Shown here in pieces: positions 7,248 through 14,750 of a stretch of 14,750 bases of DNA. The notes below the pieces were generated by a model. The model searched no databases and was not told the DNA's origin. It was given only the letters and a program-made list of their open reading frames with translations. The stretch covers positions 1 through 14,750 of the forward strand of contig JBBIPZ010000033.1 in the NCBI GenBank assembly GCA_037442505.1. The letters run 5' to 3'. A program made the position numbers and the translations under genes. This DNA comes from JBBIPZ01 sp037442505 [NCBI: Deltaproteobacteria bacterium] (GTDB lineage Bacteria > CALINM01). Numbering within the stretch: the first letter of the stretch is position 1; each line of letters starts with the position of its first letter.

Positions 7248-10200
7248 TTAGTTTTCTTTTTCAATTTTAAGAAGCTCTACATCGAGAGCAAGGCTTCTTA
7301 ACTCTTTAAGCAACACGTTAAAAGACTCTGGAATGTTGGGATCTGGAATTACATCGCCTTTAACTATTGCTTCATAGACTTTAGCTCTACCAGGTTTATC
7401 ATCGGACTTAACTGTTAAAAACTCCTGTAATGTGTATGCAGCACCATAAGCCTCCAACGCCCATACTTCCATTTCTCCTAACCTCTGTCCACCAAAGTGA
7501 GCCTTACCACCTAATGGCTGTTGTGTTACAAGTGAGTAAGGTCCTGTTGAACGAGCATGCACTTTGTCATCTACAAGATGATGTAATTTGAGCATGTACA
7601 TCACGCCAACAGTGGTATGCTGATGGAATGGTTCTCCGGTTTTACCATCATATAACTGAACCTGTCCACTTTCAGGAAGCCCGGCGGCTTTTAGCAGCTC
7701 TTTTATTTCAAAATCTGATGCACCTTCAAATACCGGAGTTGCGACAAACAAGCCTTTTTTCGCAATTTCTCTGGCTAACTTCATAATTTCTTCATCATCG
7801 TAACTATCAAGGAGCTCATCTACTCTTTTGGATTTATATAGTTTTTTAAGCTCGCTCCTTACTACCTTCGGTGCAGCATCAAGCACATCTTTAATTTTCT
7901 TGCCTAACTCTTTAGCAGCCCAACCCAAATGAGTCTCCAGAATTTGTCCGACATTCATACGGGAGGGAACTCCCAATGGATTTAAAACCATATCAACTGG
8001 TGTTCCATCTTTTAAAAATGGCATATCTTCTTGTGGCACAATCACTGACACAACACCCTTATTACCATGACGCCCAGCCATCTTATCTCCAGGGGACAAT
8101 TTCCTCTTTATTGCAATGTAAACCTTTACCTGCTTCTGAACGCCCGGTGGCAATTCATCACCTTTTTTGAGCCTGTTTATTTTCTCTTTGAAAACCATCT
8201 CTATAAGCTCAAGGTCTTCCTTCATTTTGTCAAACGCAAGCTTGATTCTTTGTTCATAGTCAGCTTTTTGGGCAAGAGAGATGTTTTCCCACTCTTCAAA
8301 AGGAATCTTATTCAACACATCTTCAGTAATTTCCTTACCCTTATCAAGAATCACCTTTTGTCTTTCATCAAGAATTTTATTCGCCGTCTTTTTCCCAATA
8401 AGCAATTTCTTTATCTTTTTCTGAAACTCTTCTTTGACAGCAAGAATTTCGTCTTCTTTGTCTCTAAAAAGCCTGTCATACTCTTTTTCTTCTATCTCTT
8501 TTAAACGGTCCTCTCTTTCAAGCCCCTTTCGAGAAAATATTTTTGTCCCAATAACGACACCTTCCACCCCGGGTGGAACTCTTAGAGATGTATCTTTCAT
8601 ATCGTTGGCTTTTTCACCAAAAATAGCCCTAAGCAGTTTCTCTTCTGGGGAAAGCTGTGTCTCCCCTTTTGGAGTAACTTTACCTACGAGTATATCGCCA
8701 GAACATACCTCAGCCCCTACCTTAACAATACCATTTTCGTCAATATTTTTTAAGGCATCATCGCCTACATTAGGAATATCTCTTGTTATCTCTTCTTTCC
8801 CAAGCTTGGTATCCCTTGCAGACACTTCAAACTCTTCAATATGAATAGATGTAAACACATCCTCTTTAACAAGGCGTTCGTTGATAACAATTGAATCTTC
8901 GAAGTTAAAGCCTTCCCAGGGCATAAAAGCAACAAGAACATTTCTACCCAAAGCAAGCTCCGGTCCATCTGTTGCAAAACCTGAAGCGATAATCTGATCC
9001 TTCCTCACATGTTGTCCAATAGAAACAATAGGAACCTGATTAATGCAGGTATTCTGGTTAGTTTTTCTGAACTTTATAAGATTGTATATATCAACTTTTG
9101 TAGAGGTTTTAGAACTGCCTTCATCCACCGTTGGCCTAATTACGATTCGAGTTGCATCCAAACTTTCTACAACACCACCTCTTCTCGCCTTGATTACTGC
9201 GCCAGAATCCCTCGCTACAATATACTCTATTCCTGTGCCTACAAGAGGAGCCTCTGGCCTTACAAGGGGAACAGCCTGTCTCTGCATGTTTGAACCCATG
9301 AGTGCTCTGTTGGCATCGTCGTGTTCAAGAAAAGGAATAAGTGCCGCAGCAACACTCACAACCTGTTTTGGAGAGACGTCCATGTAGCTAATTTCTTCAG
9401 GCTTTTTGGTAACAAACTCTCCACCCAACCTCGCTAACACAAGTTCGTCAAGAAATCTGCCATTTTCATCCAATCTTGCATTTGCCTGTGCTATAACATG
9501 CTTTTCTTCTTCAAGAGCGGAAAGGTATTTAACTTCATCCGTAGCAATGCTGTCTCTAACAATCCTGTAAGGAGATTCTATAAATCCATACTCATTAATA
9601 CTCGCATACGTACTTAAAGATGTAATCAATCCAATGTTAGGACCTTCTGGAGTTTCAATAGGACAGATTCTACCATAGTGTGTTGGATGAACATCTCGAA
9701 CTTCAAACCCTGCCCTCTCCCTTGAAAGTCCTCCTGGACCTAATGCACTTAGCCTTCTTTTATGGGTAACTTCAGAAAGTGGGTTTGTTTGATCCATAAA
9801 CTGTGACAACTGGCTGCTACCAAAAAACTCTTTTAAAACGCCCAATACCTGTTTTGGATTAATAATATCCTGTGGAGTAGCAATATCCATATCCAACTGC
9901 CCACTCATGCGCTCTTTTACCTGTTTCTCCATTCTGACAAGTCCCATGCGGAACTGATTCTCAACTAATTCGCCAACTGTCCTAACCCTTCTGTTACCCA
10001 GATGGTCTATATCATCGGGAGTACCTTTTCCAGTTTTTAAATTAATTAATATTTCAACAAGTTTGATTATATCATCCTTCTTCAACGTGCAATCGTCCAG
10101 CGGCACATCCTGCTTAAATTTGTAGTTTAATTTTAATCTACCAACTGGAGACAAATCATATTTATCAGCTTCAAAGAAAAGTCCATTAAAATATTCTGTT

Positions 10201-11357
10201 GCTACCGCCAATGTCGCTGGCTCGTTTGGTCTCATTTTCCTGTATATTTCTATCAGAGCTTCCTTTTGCCCCTTTATCTTGGCATCAGCAAGCAGGGTCT
10301 CTCTTATACATGATGAAACGTTATAGCCATCGATAAAGATTAAGTCAAATTCTGTCACGCCCTTCGAAATAATTTTATCAAGTAAAGCTTCTGTCATTTC
10401 CTCATTGCAATTACATACTTCTTCACCTTCACTGGTATAAATTGGCTTTGCTACGATTCTGCCAATTATGTCATCCTTAGTTATCTCTATTTCGTGTATA
10501 GATGCATTTAAAAGTTTTTTGATATTTCCTCTCGAAAACTTAACACCCTTTTTTACTAAAACATCACCTTTAGGTCCCACTATATCACAGCTTGCCCTTT
10601 GCCCATCAAGTACTTCCGGGACAACTAATTTATAAAATTTACCGTTTTTTATAAAAGTCTTCTCTGGTTTATAGAAAGTGTTCAAAATATTTTCTGTAGT
10701 AAGTCCCAATGCTTTAAGAAAAGTTGTTATGTAAAACTTCTTTTTTCTGTCTATGCGAACATAAAGAATGTCCTTCTGGTCAAATTCAAAATCTAACCAG
10801 GAACCTCTTATGGGAATAATCCTTGCTGTAAACTGTCTCTTTCCAGTAAGAGAGTTTTTCTGGCTTTCTTCCTCAAAAAACACACCAGGTGAACGCTGTA
10901 ACTGATTTACAATAACCCTTTCAGTGCCACTGATAATAAAAGTTCCATTTTCAGTCATCAGTGGTATATCGCCAAAATACATGAAATCCTCTTTAAATGT
11001 TACAACATCACCAAGTTTACCTTCGCTATCTTCAGCACGCGTTAAAAGTCTAACCTTAATCTTTAGAGGCGCAGAATATGTCAAACCTTTAGTCCTTGCT
11101 TCATCCTCAGTGTACTTCGGTTCACCAATAACATAATCGACAAACTCAATAGTGTATTTACCTGTGTAATCTGTAATAGGAAAAACGCTCTGGAATACAC
11201 CCAGAAGACCTTTTTTTCTGGGCGAATCAGACGTATCTCGTGCGAGAAAATTTTCATAAGACCTTTTTTGAATATCAAGCAGATATGGAACATCAAGGGT
11301 CTGTTTAATTTTACCAAAATCTTTTCTGATTCTTCCGAAGAAAGAATTTTCTTTCAT
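7248..11357 (-). CDS. rpoB: DNA-directed RNA polymerase subunit beta
   Basis: The 1369-residue second-largest subunit of RNA polymerase, slightly longer than the E. coli protein (1342). The rifampicin pocket [18 protein letters not shown] is intact. D522 here corresponds to E. coli D516 (offset +6), and the usual His and Ser contacts are present, so the target looks rifampicin-sensitive. The catalytic-centre stretch [19 protein letters not shown] and the C-terminal [19 protein letters not shown] motif are conserved. Insertions matching SI1 (roughly residues 225-350) and SI2 (a lysine/glutamate-rich helical stretch roughly 945-1050) are present. The start is ATG with AAAGGAG 11 bases upstream, a rather long spacing. 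An attenuator-like region separates it from rplL, and rpoC follows after 17 bases. Confidence 0.99.
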   Translation of the reverse strand: MKENSFFGRIRKDFGKIKQTLDVPYLLDIQKRSYENFLARDTSDSPRKKGLLGVFQSVFPITDYTGKYTIEFVDYVIGEPKYTEDEARTKGLTYSAPLKIKVRLLTRAEDSEGKLGDVVTFKEDFMYFGDIPLMTENGTFIISGTERVIVNQLQRSPGVFFEEESQKNSLTGKRQFTARIIPIRGSWLDFEFDQKDILYVRIDRKKKFYITTFLKALGLTTENILNTFYKPEKTFIKNGKFYKLVVPEVLDGQRASCDIVGPKGDVLVKKGVKFSRGNIKKLLNASIHEIEITKDDIIGRIVAKPIYTSEGEEVCNCNEEMTEALLDKIISKGVTEFDLIFIDGYNVSSCIRETLLADAKIKGQKEALIEIYRKMRPNEPATLAVATEYFNGLFFEADKYDLSPVGRLKLNYKFKQDVPLDDCTLKKDDIIKLVEILINLKTGKGTPDDIDHLGNRRVRTVGELVENQFRMGLVRMEKQVKERMSGQLDMDIATPQDIINPKQVLGVLKEFFGSSQLSQFMDQTNPLSEVTHKRRLSALGPGGLSRERAGFEVRDVHPTHYGRICPIETPEGPNIGLITSLSTYASINEYGFIESPYRIVRDSIATDEVKYLSALEEEKHVIAQANARLDENGRFLDELVLARLGGEFVTKKPEEISYMDVSPKQVVSVAAALIPFLEHDDANRALMGSNMQRQAVPLVRPEAPLVGTGIEYIVARDSGAVIKARRGGVVESLDATRIVIRPTVDEGSSKTSTKVDIYNLIKFRKTNQNTCINQVPIVSIGQHVRKDQIIASGFATDGPELALGRNVLVAFMPWEGFNFEDSIVINERLVKEDVFTSIHIEEFEVSARDTKLGKEEITRDIPNVGDDALKNIDENGIVKVGAEVCSGDILVGKVTPKGETQLSPEEKLLRAIFGEKANDMKDTSLRVPPGVEGVVIGTKIFSRKGLEREDRLKEIEEKEYDRLFRDKEDEILAVKEEFQKKIKKLLIGKKTANKILDERQKVILDKGKEITEDVLNKIPFEEWENISLAQKADYEQRIKLAFDKMKEDLELIEMVFKEKINRLKKGDELPPGVQKQVKVYIAIKRKLSPGDKMAGRHGNKGVVSVIVPQEDMPFLKDGTPVDMVLNPLGVPSRMNVGQILETHLGWAAKELGKKIKDVLDAAPKVVRSELKKLYKSKRVDELLDSYDDEEIMKLAREIAKKGLFVATPVFEGASDFEIKELLKAAGLPESGQVQLYDGKTGEPFHQHTTVGVMYMLKLHHLVDDKVHARSTGPYSLVTQQPLGGKAHFGGQRLGEMEVWALEAYGAAYTLQEFLTVKSDDKPGRAKVYEAIVKGDVIPDPNIPESFNVLLKELRSLALDVELLKIEKEN

Positions 11358-11399
11358 AGATTATAATACTCCTTTGTTTTTTTGGAGAGATAATTTTTG

Positions 11400-11422
11400 A
11401 TGAAAAAAGTGATTTTTTTCAT
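11400..11422 (-). other. A/U-rich hairpin in the rplL-rpoB gap
   Basis: A perfect 9-bp inverted repeat ATGAAAAAA/TTTTTTCAT with a 5-base loop lies between the attenuator and the rpoB ribosome binding site. As RNA it forms a weak stem of six A-U pairs closed by AUG/CAU. It could act as a second pause, a processing site or part of termination. No further evidence was seen. Confidence 0.45.
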
Positions 11423-11434
11423 GATATTTTTTGT

Positions 11435-11463
11435 AAAAAAGGAAAAGGGAGGATATCCCTCCC
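11435..11463 (-). terminator. Probable transcription attenuator between rplL and rpoB
   Basis: On the - strand, GGGAGG (11463-11458) pairs with CCTCCC (11452-11447) around a 5-base loop, followed by TTTT, CC and TTTTTT. It lies 8 bases after the rplL stop. In E. coli a leaky terminator at the same place lowers rpoBC expression relative to the ribosomal proteins, and this hairpin fits that role. The interrupted T tract agrees with partial read-through. Confidence 0.7.
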
Positions 11464-11471
11464 CAGTGTAT

Positions 11472-11861
11472 TTATTTTACTTCTGCCTTTGCTCCGACTT
11501 CTTCTAACTTTTTCTTTCCTGCCATTGCTTCATCTTTCGAAACGGCTTGTTTTACTGGCTTTGGAGCACCTTCAACAAGTTCCTTAGCCTCTTTGAGTCC
11601 TAAGTTTGTTAACTCTCTAACAACCTTAATTACCTTAATCTTGTCAGCGCCAGCTTCTGTTAAAATAAGATCAAACTCTGTCTTCTCTTCTTCCTGTGCT
11701 GCTGGAGCTGCACCTGCTGGACCAGCTGCTACTGCTGCAACTGCAACTGGTGCAGCTGCTGAAACACCAAACTTCTCTTCTAACTCTTTTACAAGCTCAG
11801 CTAACTCAAGAACTGTCATGTTCTCAATAAACTTTATTACATCTTCTTTTGTGATTGACAT
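11472..11861 (-). CDS. rplL: 50S ribosomal protein L7/L12
   Basis: A 129-residue stalk protein that recruits and activates translation factor GTPases. The N-terminal helical dimerisation domain (about 1-33) binds L10. An Ala/Pro/Gly-rich flexible hinge (about 34-56) leads to the C-terminal factor-binding domain, with FDLILTEAG and the conserved [20 protein letters not shown] segment. Length and layout are standard. AAGGAGG lies seven bases before ATG. It follows rplJ after 30 bases and is needed in excess over other ribosomal proteins (four or six copies per ribosome), which fits the strong ribosome binding site and the attenuator directly downstream. Confidence 0.98.
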   Translation of the reverse strand: MSITKEDVIKFIENMTVLELAELVKELEEKFGVSAAAPVAVAAVAAGPAGAAPAAQEEEKTEFDLILTEAGADKIKVIKVVRELTNLGLKEAKELVEGAPKPVKQAVSKDEAMAGKKKLEEVGAKAEVK

Positions 11862-11891
11862 TAAACTGCCTCCTTTTGATTTTTATAAATG

Positions 11892-12410
11892 TTAGTTAGT
11901 TTTTTTATCTTTTATTGCATTTAAAACATTCAATAGGCTTCTTGGAACTCCCGCCAACACATTAACAATTCCTGACGTTGGGGATTTGAAGCTGCCAAGC
12001 ATCTTTGCAAGTAACTCGTTGCGTGATGGTAAATTTGCAAGGGTATTTAGCTCGGACAGATTGAAAATCCTTCCTCTGATCGAGCCAACTACAAATTCAG
12101 CCTTGGGTTGCTCTTTTAAAAAGTTATTAAGAACTTTTGCGGGTGGAACAGGGTCATTATACCCCCATAAAGTAACAGTTGGACCAGCAAGATACTCTTT
12201 TATAGAAGCATATTCCGTTCCCTCAATCGCTATTTTTGATAGCGTATTTTTGGCAACTTTAACTTCTACGCCAACTTCTTTAAGCTTTCTTCTGAATCCA
12301 GTGATATCCGCAACAGTCAGCCCTTTGTTTTTAAAGACAAAGGTAACTTTTGCCTCGCTGTAGCGCTTTTTTAAACTCTCAACAATTTTAGTTTTGTCCA
12401 GCTTTTTCAA
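11892..12410 (-). CDS. rplJ: 50S ribosomal protein L10
   Basis: A 172-residue stalk base protein that binds 23S rRNA next to L11 and holds L7/L12 dimers by its C-terminal helix. The N-terminal domain shows the family pattern FRRKLKEVGVEVKVAKNTL (39-57) and the later LAGPTVTLWGYNDPVPPAK segment. The C-terminus (about 135-172) is the L7/L12-binding tail. The start is TTG, with a near-perfect ribosome binding site GGGAGGTGA ahead, and the protein then begins as expected (MKKLDKTKIV). It is preceded by an L10-type leader RNA that probably lets the L10-L7/L12 complex repress its own synthesis. Confidence 0.98.
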   Translation of the reverse strand: MKKLDKTKIVESLKKRYSEAKVTFVFKNKGLTVADITGFRRKLKEVGVEVKVAKNTLSKIAIEGTEYASIKEYLAGPTVTLWGYNDPVPPAKVLNNFLKEQPKAEFVVGSIRGRIFNLSELNTLANLPSRNELLAKMLGSFKSPTSGIVNVLAGVPRSLLNVLNAIKDKKTN

Positions 12411-12414
12411 ATCC

Positions 12415-12423
12415 TCACCTCCC
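12415..12423 (-). promoter_or_regulatory. rplJ ribosome binding site, regulated by pairing
   Basis: GGGAGGTGA on the - strand closely matches the 16S rRNA 3' end and stands seven bases (counted from GGGAGG) before TTG 12410-12408. Its GGGAGG core (12423-12418) is exactly complementary to CCTCCC at 12446-12441, so it can be hidden in a 6-bp hairpin with a 17-base loop. Confidence 0.7.
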
Positions 12424-12437
12424 TTCTTTATTTTGTT

Positions 12438-12465
12438 GACGGGAGGATATCATCCTTAACCCGTC
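12438..12465 (-). promoter_or_regulatory. Switch hairpin between L10 leader and rplJ
   Basis: GACGGG (12465-12460) pairs with CCCGTC (12443-12438), and AGGAT (12456-12452) pairs with ATCCT (12448-12444), with a 3-base bulge and a 3-base loop. No T tract follows, so it is not an intrinsic terminator. It competes with two other pairings: GACGGG is also the 3' side of the basal stem of the L10 leader, and CCTCCC inside the hairpin is also the complement of the rplJ ribosome binding site. Confidence 0.6.
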
Positions 12466-12528
12466 TCGGTAGGCACTTTTAAGTTTTAAACACCTGATTG
12501 GTGTACCTACTTTCTTAGACCAGGGTTA
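12460..12528 (-). ncRNA. L10 leader: autoregulatory mRNA element for L10-L7/L12
   Basis: The rplA-rplJ gap folds like the known L10 leader. The basal stem CCC-TG-GTCT (12525-12517) pairs with AGACGGG (12466-12460). The middle stem GTAGGTAC (12510-12503) pairs with GTGCCTAC (12476-12469), with one G-U. A small hairpin ACACC/GGTGT is at 12490-12504, overlapping the end of the middle stem by two bases. The purine-rich AAGAAAG and CCGAGA strands between the lower stems look like the kink-turn that L10 recognises. The arrangement GTAGGT...GCCTACCGAG resembles the leader known from Bacillus. It is expected to bind the L10-L7/L12 complex and repress rplJL. Confidence 0.82.
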
Positions 12529-13233
12529 TTACTTAAACATGGTCCTAAGTGGCAATGTATCTATCTTTATACCAGGTCCCATAGTAGTGCTGATATAACA
12601 TTTCTTCAGATATACGCCCTTACTTGTAGCTGGTTTTAATTTTATAATGGTTTCGATTAAAGTCTTGAAATTTTCTTTCAATTTTTCTACAGGAAAAGAC
12701 ACTTTTCCGAGGGGTGCGTGAATTATTCCAGCCTTATCCACCTTAAATTCAATCTTTCCTGCCTTTAACTCTTTAACTGCTCTACCTACATCAAAGGTGA
12801 CAGTACCTACCTTTGGATTCGGCATAAGACCTCTTGGACCTAAAATTTTACCTAACTTACCAACCAACCCCATTATATCAGGTGTTGCCACAGCCTTGTC
12901 GAAATCAAACCAACCAGATTGAATCTTTTCAACCAAATCTTCTGCTCCGACATAATCTGCGCCGGCATCTTTAGCCTCTTTTTCTTTTTCACCTTTTGCA
13001 AAAACGAGAACTCTCGCAGTTTTACCTGTACCATGAGGCAATACCACAGCTCCTCTAACCATCTGATCGGAATGCTTTGGATCTACACCCAGATTTATAG
13101 CAACATCAACAGTTTCGTCAAACTTTGCATACGCAGTTTCTTTCACTAAATCAAAAGCTTCGTCTACAGAATAACTCTTCGTAAAATCAACTTTACTTGC
13201 AGCAGAGGCATATTTTTTAGCTACCTTACTCAT
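12529..13233 (-). CDS. rplA: 50S ribosomal protein L1
   Basis: A 234-residue protein of the L1 stalk that helps release deacylated tRNA from the E site. The family signature [16 protein letters not shown] is at 131-146, and the C-terminus [11 protein letters not shown] is conserved. Length is normal. AAAGGAG precedes ATG at a good distance. It follows rplK after 12 bases. In E. coli L1 also represses the rplK-rplA mRNA by binding its leader. The 17-base gap before rplK here is too short for that site, so if such control exists it must use a site inside a coding region. The L10 leader starts directly after its stop codon. Confidence 0.98.
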   Translation of the reverse strand: MSKVAKKYASAASKVDFTKSYSVDEAFDLVKETAYAKFDETVDVAINLGVDPKHSDQMVRGAVVLPHGTGKTARVLVFAKGEKEKEAKDAGADYVGAEDLVEKIQSGWFDFDKAVATPDIMGLVGKLGKILGPRGLMPNPKVGTVTFDVGRAVKELKAGKIEFKVDKAGIIHAPLGKVSFPVEKLKENFKTLIETIIKLKPATSKGVYLKKCYISTTMGPGIKIDTLPLRTMFK

Positions 13234-13245
13234 TACATCTCTCCT

Positions 13246-13671
13246 TTAATCAACTATTTGTAAGCCCATACTCTTAGCTGTGCCCTCGACGAGCCTGATA
13301 GCTGCTTCCATGCTTTCACAGTTTAAATCGGGCAATTTAATTTTAGCAATCTCCTGCACTTGTTCTCTCTTGATTTTTCCTGCTATCTCTTTCTTTGCTT
13401 TAGAAGACCCTTTCTCAATTCCAGCATATTTTAATAACAAGGTGGATGTGGGAGGGGTTTTTGTAATAAACGTAAAACTTCTGTCTGCATAGATTGTAAT
13501 CAAAGCAGGTATTATCATCCCTTCCTGTTTAGCCGTAACAGCATTAAAAGCCTTTACAAACTCCATTATGTTTACACCATGCTGACCCAAAGCCGGACCA
13601 ACTGGTGGAGCAGGAGTAGCTTTGCCTGCTGGTAACTGAATTTTAACTTGCGCAACAACTTTCTTAGCCAT
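13246..13671 (-). CDS. rplK: 50S ribosomal protein L11
   Basis: A 141-residue protein of the GTPase-associated centre, binding 23S rRNA at the base of the L7/L12 stalk. The N-terminal proline-rich [17 protein letters not shown] segment (22-38), where thiopeptide antibiotics and factors contact, is intact. The C-terminal RNA-binding domain ends in [14 protein letters not shown]. The length equals the typical family length. AGGAG stands six bases before ATG. It lies between nusG and rplA with short gaps, as in most bacteria. Confidence 0.99.
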   Translation of the reverse strand: MAKKVVAQVKIQLPAGKATPAPPVGPALGQHGVNIMEFVKAFNAVTAKQEGMIIPALITIYADRSFTFITKTPPTSTLLLKYAGIEKGSSKAKKEIAGKIKREQVQEIAKIKLPDLNCESMEAAIRLVEGTAKSMGLQIVD

Positions 13672-13688
13672 CTATATCTCCTAATAAT

Positions 13689-14225
13689 TTAAGTTTTTTC
13701 TACCTGATGGAAATCGACTTCCACCGGAGTTGATCTCCCAAATATGCTGACAAAAACCTTTAACCTGCCTCTATCTAAATTAACCTCATCAACCACACCA
13801 TGGAAGTTTGCAAAAGCTCCATCAATAACCCTAACCGTATCACCCTTAGCAAAATCAACCTTAGGTTTTGGCTTTTTAATACCTTCTTGCATCTGACTAA
13901 TTATTTTATCCACTTCTTCTTGAGATAGCGGAACTGGCTTTATCCCTCTCTCAGAACCAACAAAACCAGTTACTTTTGGCGTTGATTTGACCAGATGCCA
14001 GGTATCGTCATTCAACTCCATCTGGACAATGATATAGCCAGGATAAAACTTCCTTGAACTAAGCCTCTTTCCGCCCTTACCAGATTCGATTACTTTCTCA
14101 ACAGGAATTATAATATCACCGAAAAAGTTTTCGAGCTTGTTTGCTTTTACTCTTTCTTGAAGCAGTTGTTTTACACGCTGCTCAAAGCCAGAATATGTAT
14201 GTACTATATACCATTCAAGTGCCAT
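13689..14225 (-). CDS. nusG: Transcription elongation and antitermination factor NusG
   Basis: A 178-residue factor that binds RNA polymerase through its N-terminal NGN domain (about 1-110, with WYIVHTYSGFE and KFYPGYIIVQM at 59-69). Its C-terminal KOW domain (124-178, with GDTVRVIDGAFANFHGVVDE) contacts S10 or Rho. The length matches the common form, with no extra inserted domain. Only three bases separate it from the secE stop, and its ribosome binding site is weak (GGGA inside the end of secE), so translation is probably coupled to secE. Confidence 0.99.
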   Translation of the reverse strand: MALEWYIVHTYSGFEQRVKQLLQERVKANKLENFFGDIIIPVEKVIESGKGGKRLSSRKFYPGYIIVQMELNDDTWHLVKSTPKVTGFVGSERGIKPVPLSQEEVDKIISQMQEGIKKPKPKVDFAKGDTVRVIDGAFANFHGVVDEVNLDRGRLKVFVSIFGRSTPVEVDFHQVEKT

Positions 14226-14228
14226 AGA

Positions 14229-14429
14229 CTATCCCACTAACCAGTTAACAATTTTTGCCAAAAAATAATCCACAATACCAAGAAAGAATGCAACAATAAC
14301 AACAAAAACGATAACGGCGTAAGATGCCTTTATCGATTCCTTCCTTGGTGGCCAGGAAACCTTTTTAAGTTCTGAGTAAGATTCCTCAAAAAACTTCTTA
14401 ACTTTATTTATGCTTTCAGATACGCCCAT
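14229..14429 (-). CDS. secE: Protein translocase subunit SecE
   Basis: A 66-residue subunit of the SecYEG channel in the inner membrane. The amphipathic conserved segment ELKKVSWPPRKE (20-31), which lies on the cytoplasmic face and clamps SecY, is followed by one membrane helix (about 35-56). It is the short single-helix form common to most bacteria, unlike the three-helix 127-residue form of E. coli. AAGGA lies shortly before ATG. It sits between tRNA-Trp and nusG, the standard arrangement. Confidence 0.97.
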   Translation of the reverse strand: MGVSESINKVKKFFEESYSELKKVSWPPRKESIKASYAVIVFVVIVAFFLGIVDYFLAKIVNWLVG

Positions 14430-14451
14430 ACCAATCCTTCGATTTTATTAG

Positions 14452-14525
14452 CAGGACAGGAGGGATTCGAACCCCCAACCCTCGGTTTTGGAGACCGACG
14501 CTCTAGCCGTTCGAGCTACTGTCCT
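14452..14525 (-). tRNA. tRNA-Trp (CCA)
   Basis: A complete cloverleaf on the - strand. The acceptor AGGACAG/CTGTCCT (14525-14519 and 14459-14453) has the discriminator G at 14452. The D-stem is GCTC/GAGC, the anticodon stem TCGGT/ACCGA encloses CTCCAAA, and the T-arm GGGGG/CCCTC encloses TTCGAAT. Anticodon CCA and a G discriminator identify tryptophan. No CCA tail is encoded. It is 8 bases after rpmG and 22 before secE, so it must be cut from a shared transcript. Confidence 0.97.
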
Positions 14526-14533
14526 TCTTGCGT

Positions 14534-14683
14534 TTATTTAGATTCCTTGTGCATAACATGTGTTTTACAAAAAGCACAAAACTTCTTAAGCTCAAGCTTT
14601 TCTGAATGCTTCTTTTTGTTTTTTGTTGTTGTATAGTTTTTTCTCTTGCACCCGGTACAAGATAAATGAATTATATCCCTCAT
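14534..14683 (-). CDS. rpmG: 50S ribosomal protein L33
   Basis: A 49-residue basic protein of the large subunit, near the E site. It keeps two cysteine pairs (C9-x-x-C12 and C36-x-x-C39) that bind zinc, so it is the zinc-containing form rather than the cysteine-free paralogue. The YTTTKNKKK segment and final lysine-rich tail are typical. ATG is preceded by AGGGGA. It lies 11 bases after tuf and 8 before tRNA-Trp, an arrangement known from many Gram-negative anaerobes and from Gram-positives. Confidence 0.96.
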   Translation of the reverse strand: MRDIIHLSCTGCKRKNYTTTKNKKKHSEKLELKKFCAFCKTHVMHKESK

Positions 14684-14694
14684 TTGTTTATCCC

Positions 14695-14750
14695 CTACTC
14701 AATTACTTCTGTAACAACACCTGCACCTATCGTTCTACCACCTTCACGGA
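14695..14750 (-). CDS. tuf: Elongation factor Tu, C-terminal end only (cut by window edge)
   Basis: Seventeen codons and the TAG stop are present, reading [17 protein letters not shown]. This is the characteristic C-terminus of EF-Tu, the GTPase that delivers aminoacyl-tRNA to the ribosome. The rest of the gene lies beyond the right edge. Position directly upstream of rpmG and tRNA-Trp agrees with the conserved tuf-secE-nusG cluster. Confidence 0.93.
   Translation of the reverse strand, partial: REGGRTIGAGVVTEVIE

Noticed and set aside
8067-8504. 145-codon open frame on the + strand opposite rpoB
   Set aside because: It is antisense to the SI2 insertion of rpoB. Its Phe/Leu richness mirrors the Lys/Glu-rich helical region on the other strand.
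11360-11365. TATAAT on the - strand just before rpoB as a promoter
   Set aside because: No -35 box lies at the right distance, and transcription would start at or inside the start codon, so no ribosome binding site would be present.
12438-12465. Intrinsic terminator before rplJ
   Set aside because: The hairpin is stable but is followed by an A-rich, not T-rich, stretch, so I read it as part of a translational switch.
13672-13688. L1-binding leader site before rplK
   Set aside because: Only 17 bases separate nusG from rplK and they are filled by the ribosome binding site, so there is no room for the known L1 target structure.

Overview
The window is AT-rich DNA from a bacterium with a Gram-negative type of transcription machinery, probably an anaerobe. 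RpoB and RpoC appear to carry all three large lineage insertions known from Proteobacteria and related phyla (SI1 and SI2 in beta, SI3 in the beta-prime trigger loop). A CooC-type carbon monoxide dehydrogenase maturation ATPase, an anaerobe-type phenylacetate-CoA ligase and a small membrane-anchored diheme cytochrome c point to an anaerobic, respiring or acetogenic/sulfur-metabolising lineage such as Desulfobacterota, Nitrospirota or Deferribacterota. The phylum cannot be fixed by eye.

Layout. The left end (1-1475) has an elongator tRNA-Met on the + strand, converging on paaK on the - strand. A largely gene-free gap of about 280 bases (1476-1753) separates paaK from a divergent two-gene + strand unit: a three-helix membrane protein of unknown function and a 76-residue diheme cytochrome. 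This unit converges, with 4 bases between stop codons, on cooC (- strand). A terminator then marks the end of a long - strand operon that fills the rest of the window. In transcription order it reads tuf (only the 3' end is present), rpmG, tRNA-Trp, secE, nusG, rplK, rplA, rplJ, rplL, rpoB, rpoC.

The large operon makes parts of the translation and transcription machinery: EF-Tu, L33, tRNA-Trp, the SecE translocon subunit, NusG, L11, L1, L10, L7/L12 and the two largest RNA polymerase subunits. Control signals are visible in its longer gaps. Between rplA and rplJ lies an L10-type leader RNA followed by mutually exclusive hairpins that could hide or expose the rplJ ribosome binding site. Between rplL and rpoB lies a terminator-like attenuator plus a second A/U-rich hairpin. 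After rpoC lies an intrinsic terminator. rpoC, rplJ and, by my revised start, paaK all begin with TTG.

Most of the window is conserved core genome and ordinary. The parts most worth a second look are the rplJ leader switch, the unknown membrane protein/diheme cytochrome pair, the stand-alone cooC, and the paaK start, which is corrected by a promoter lying over the upstream ATG.
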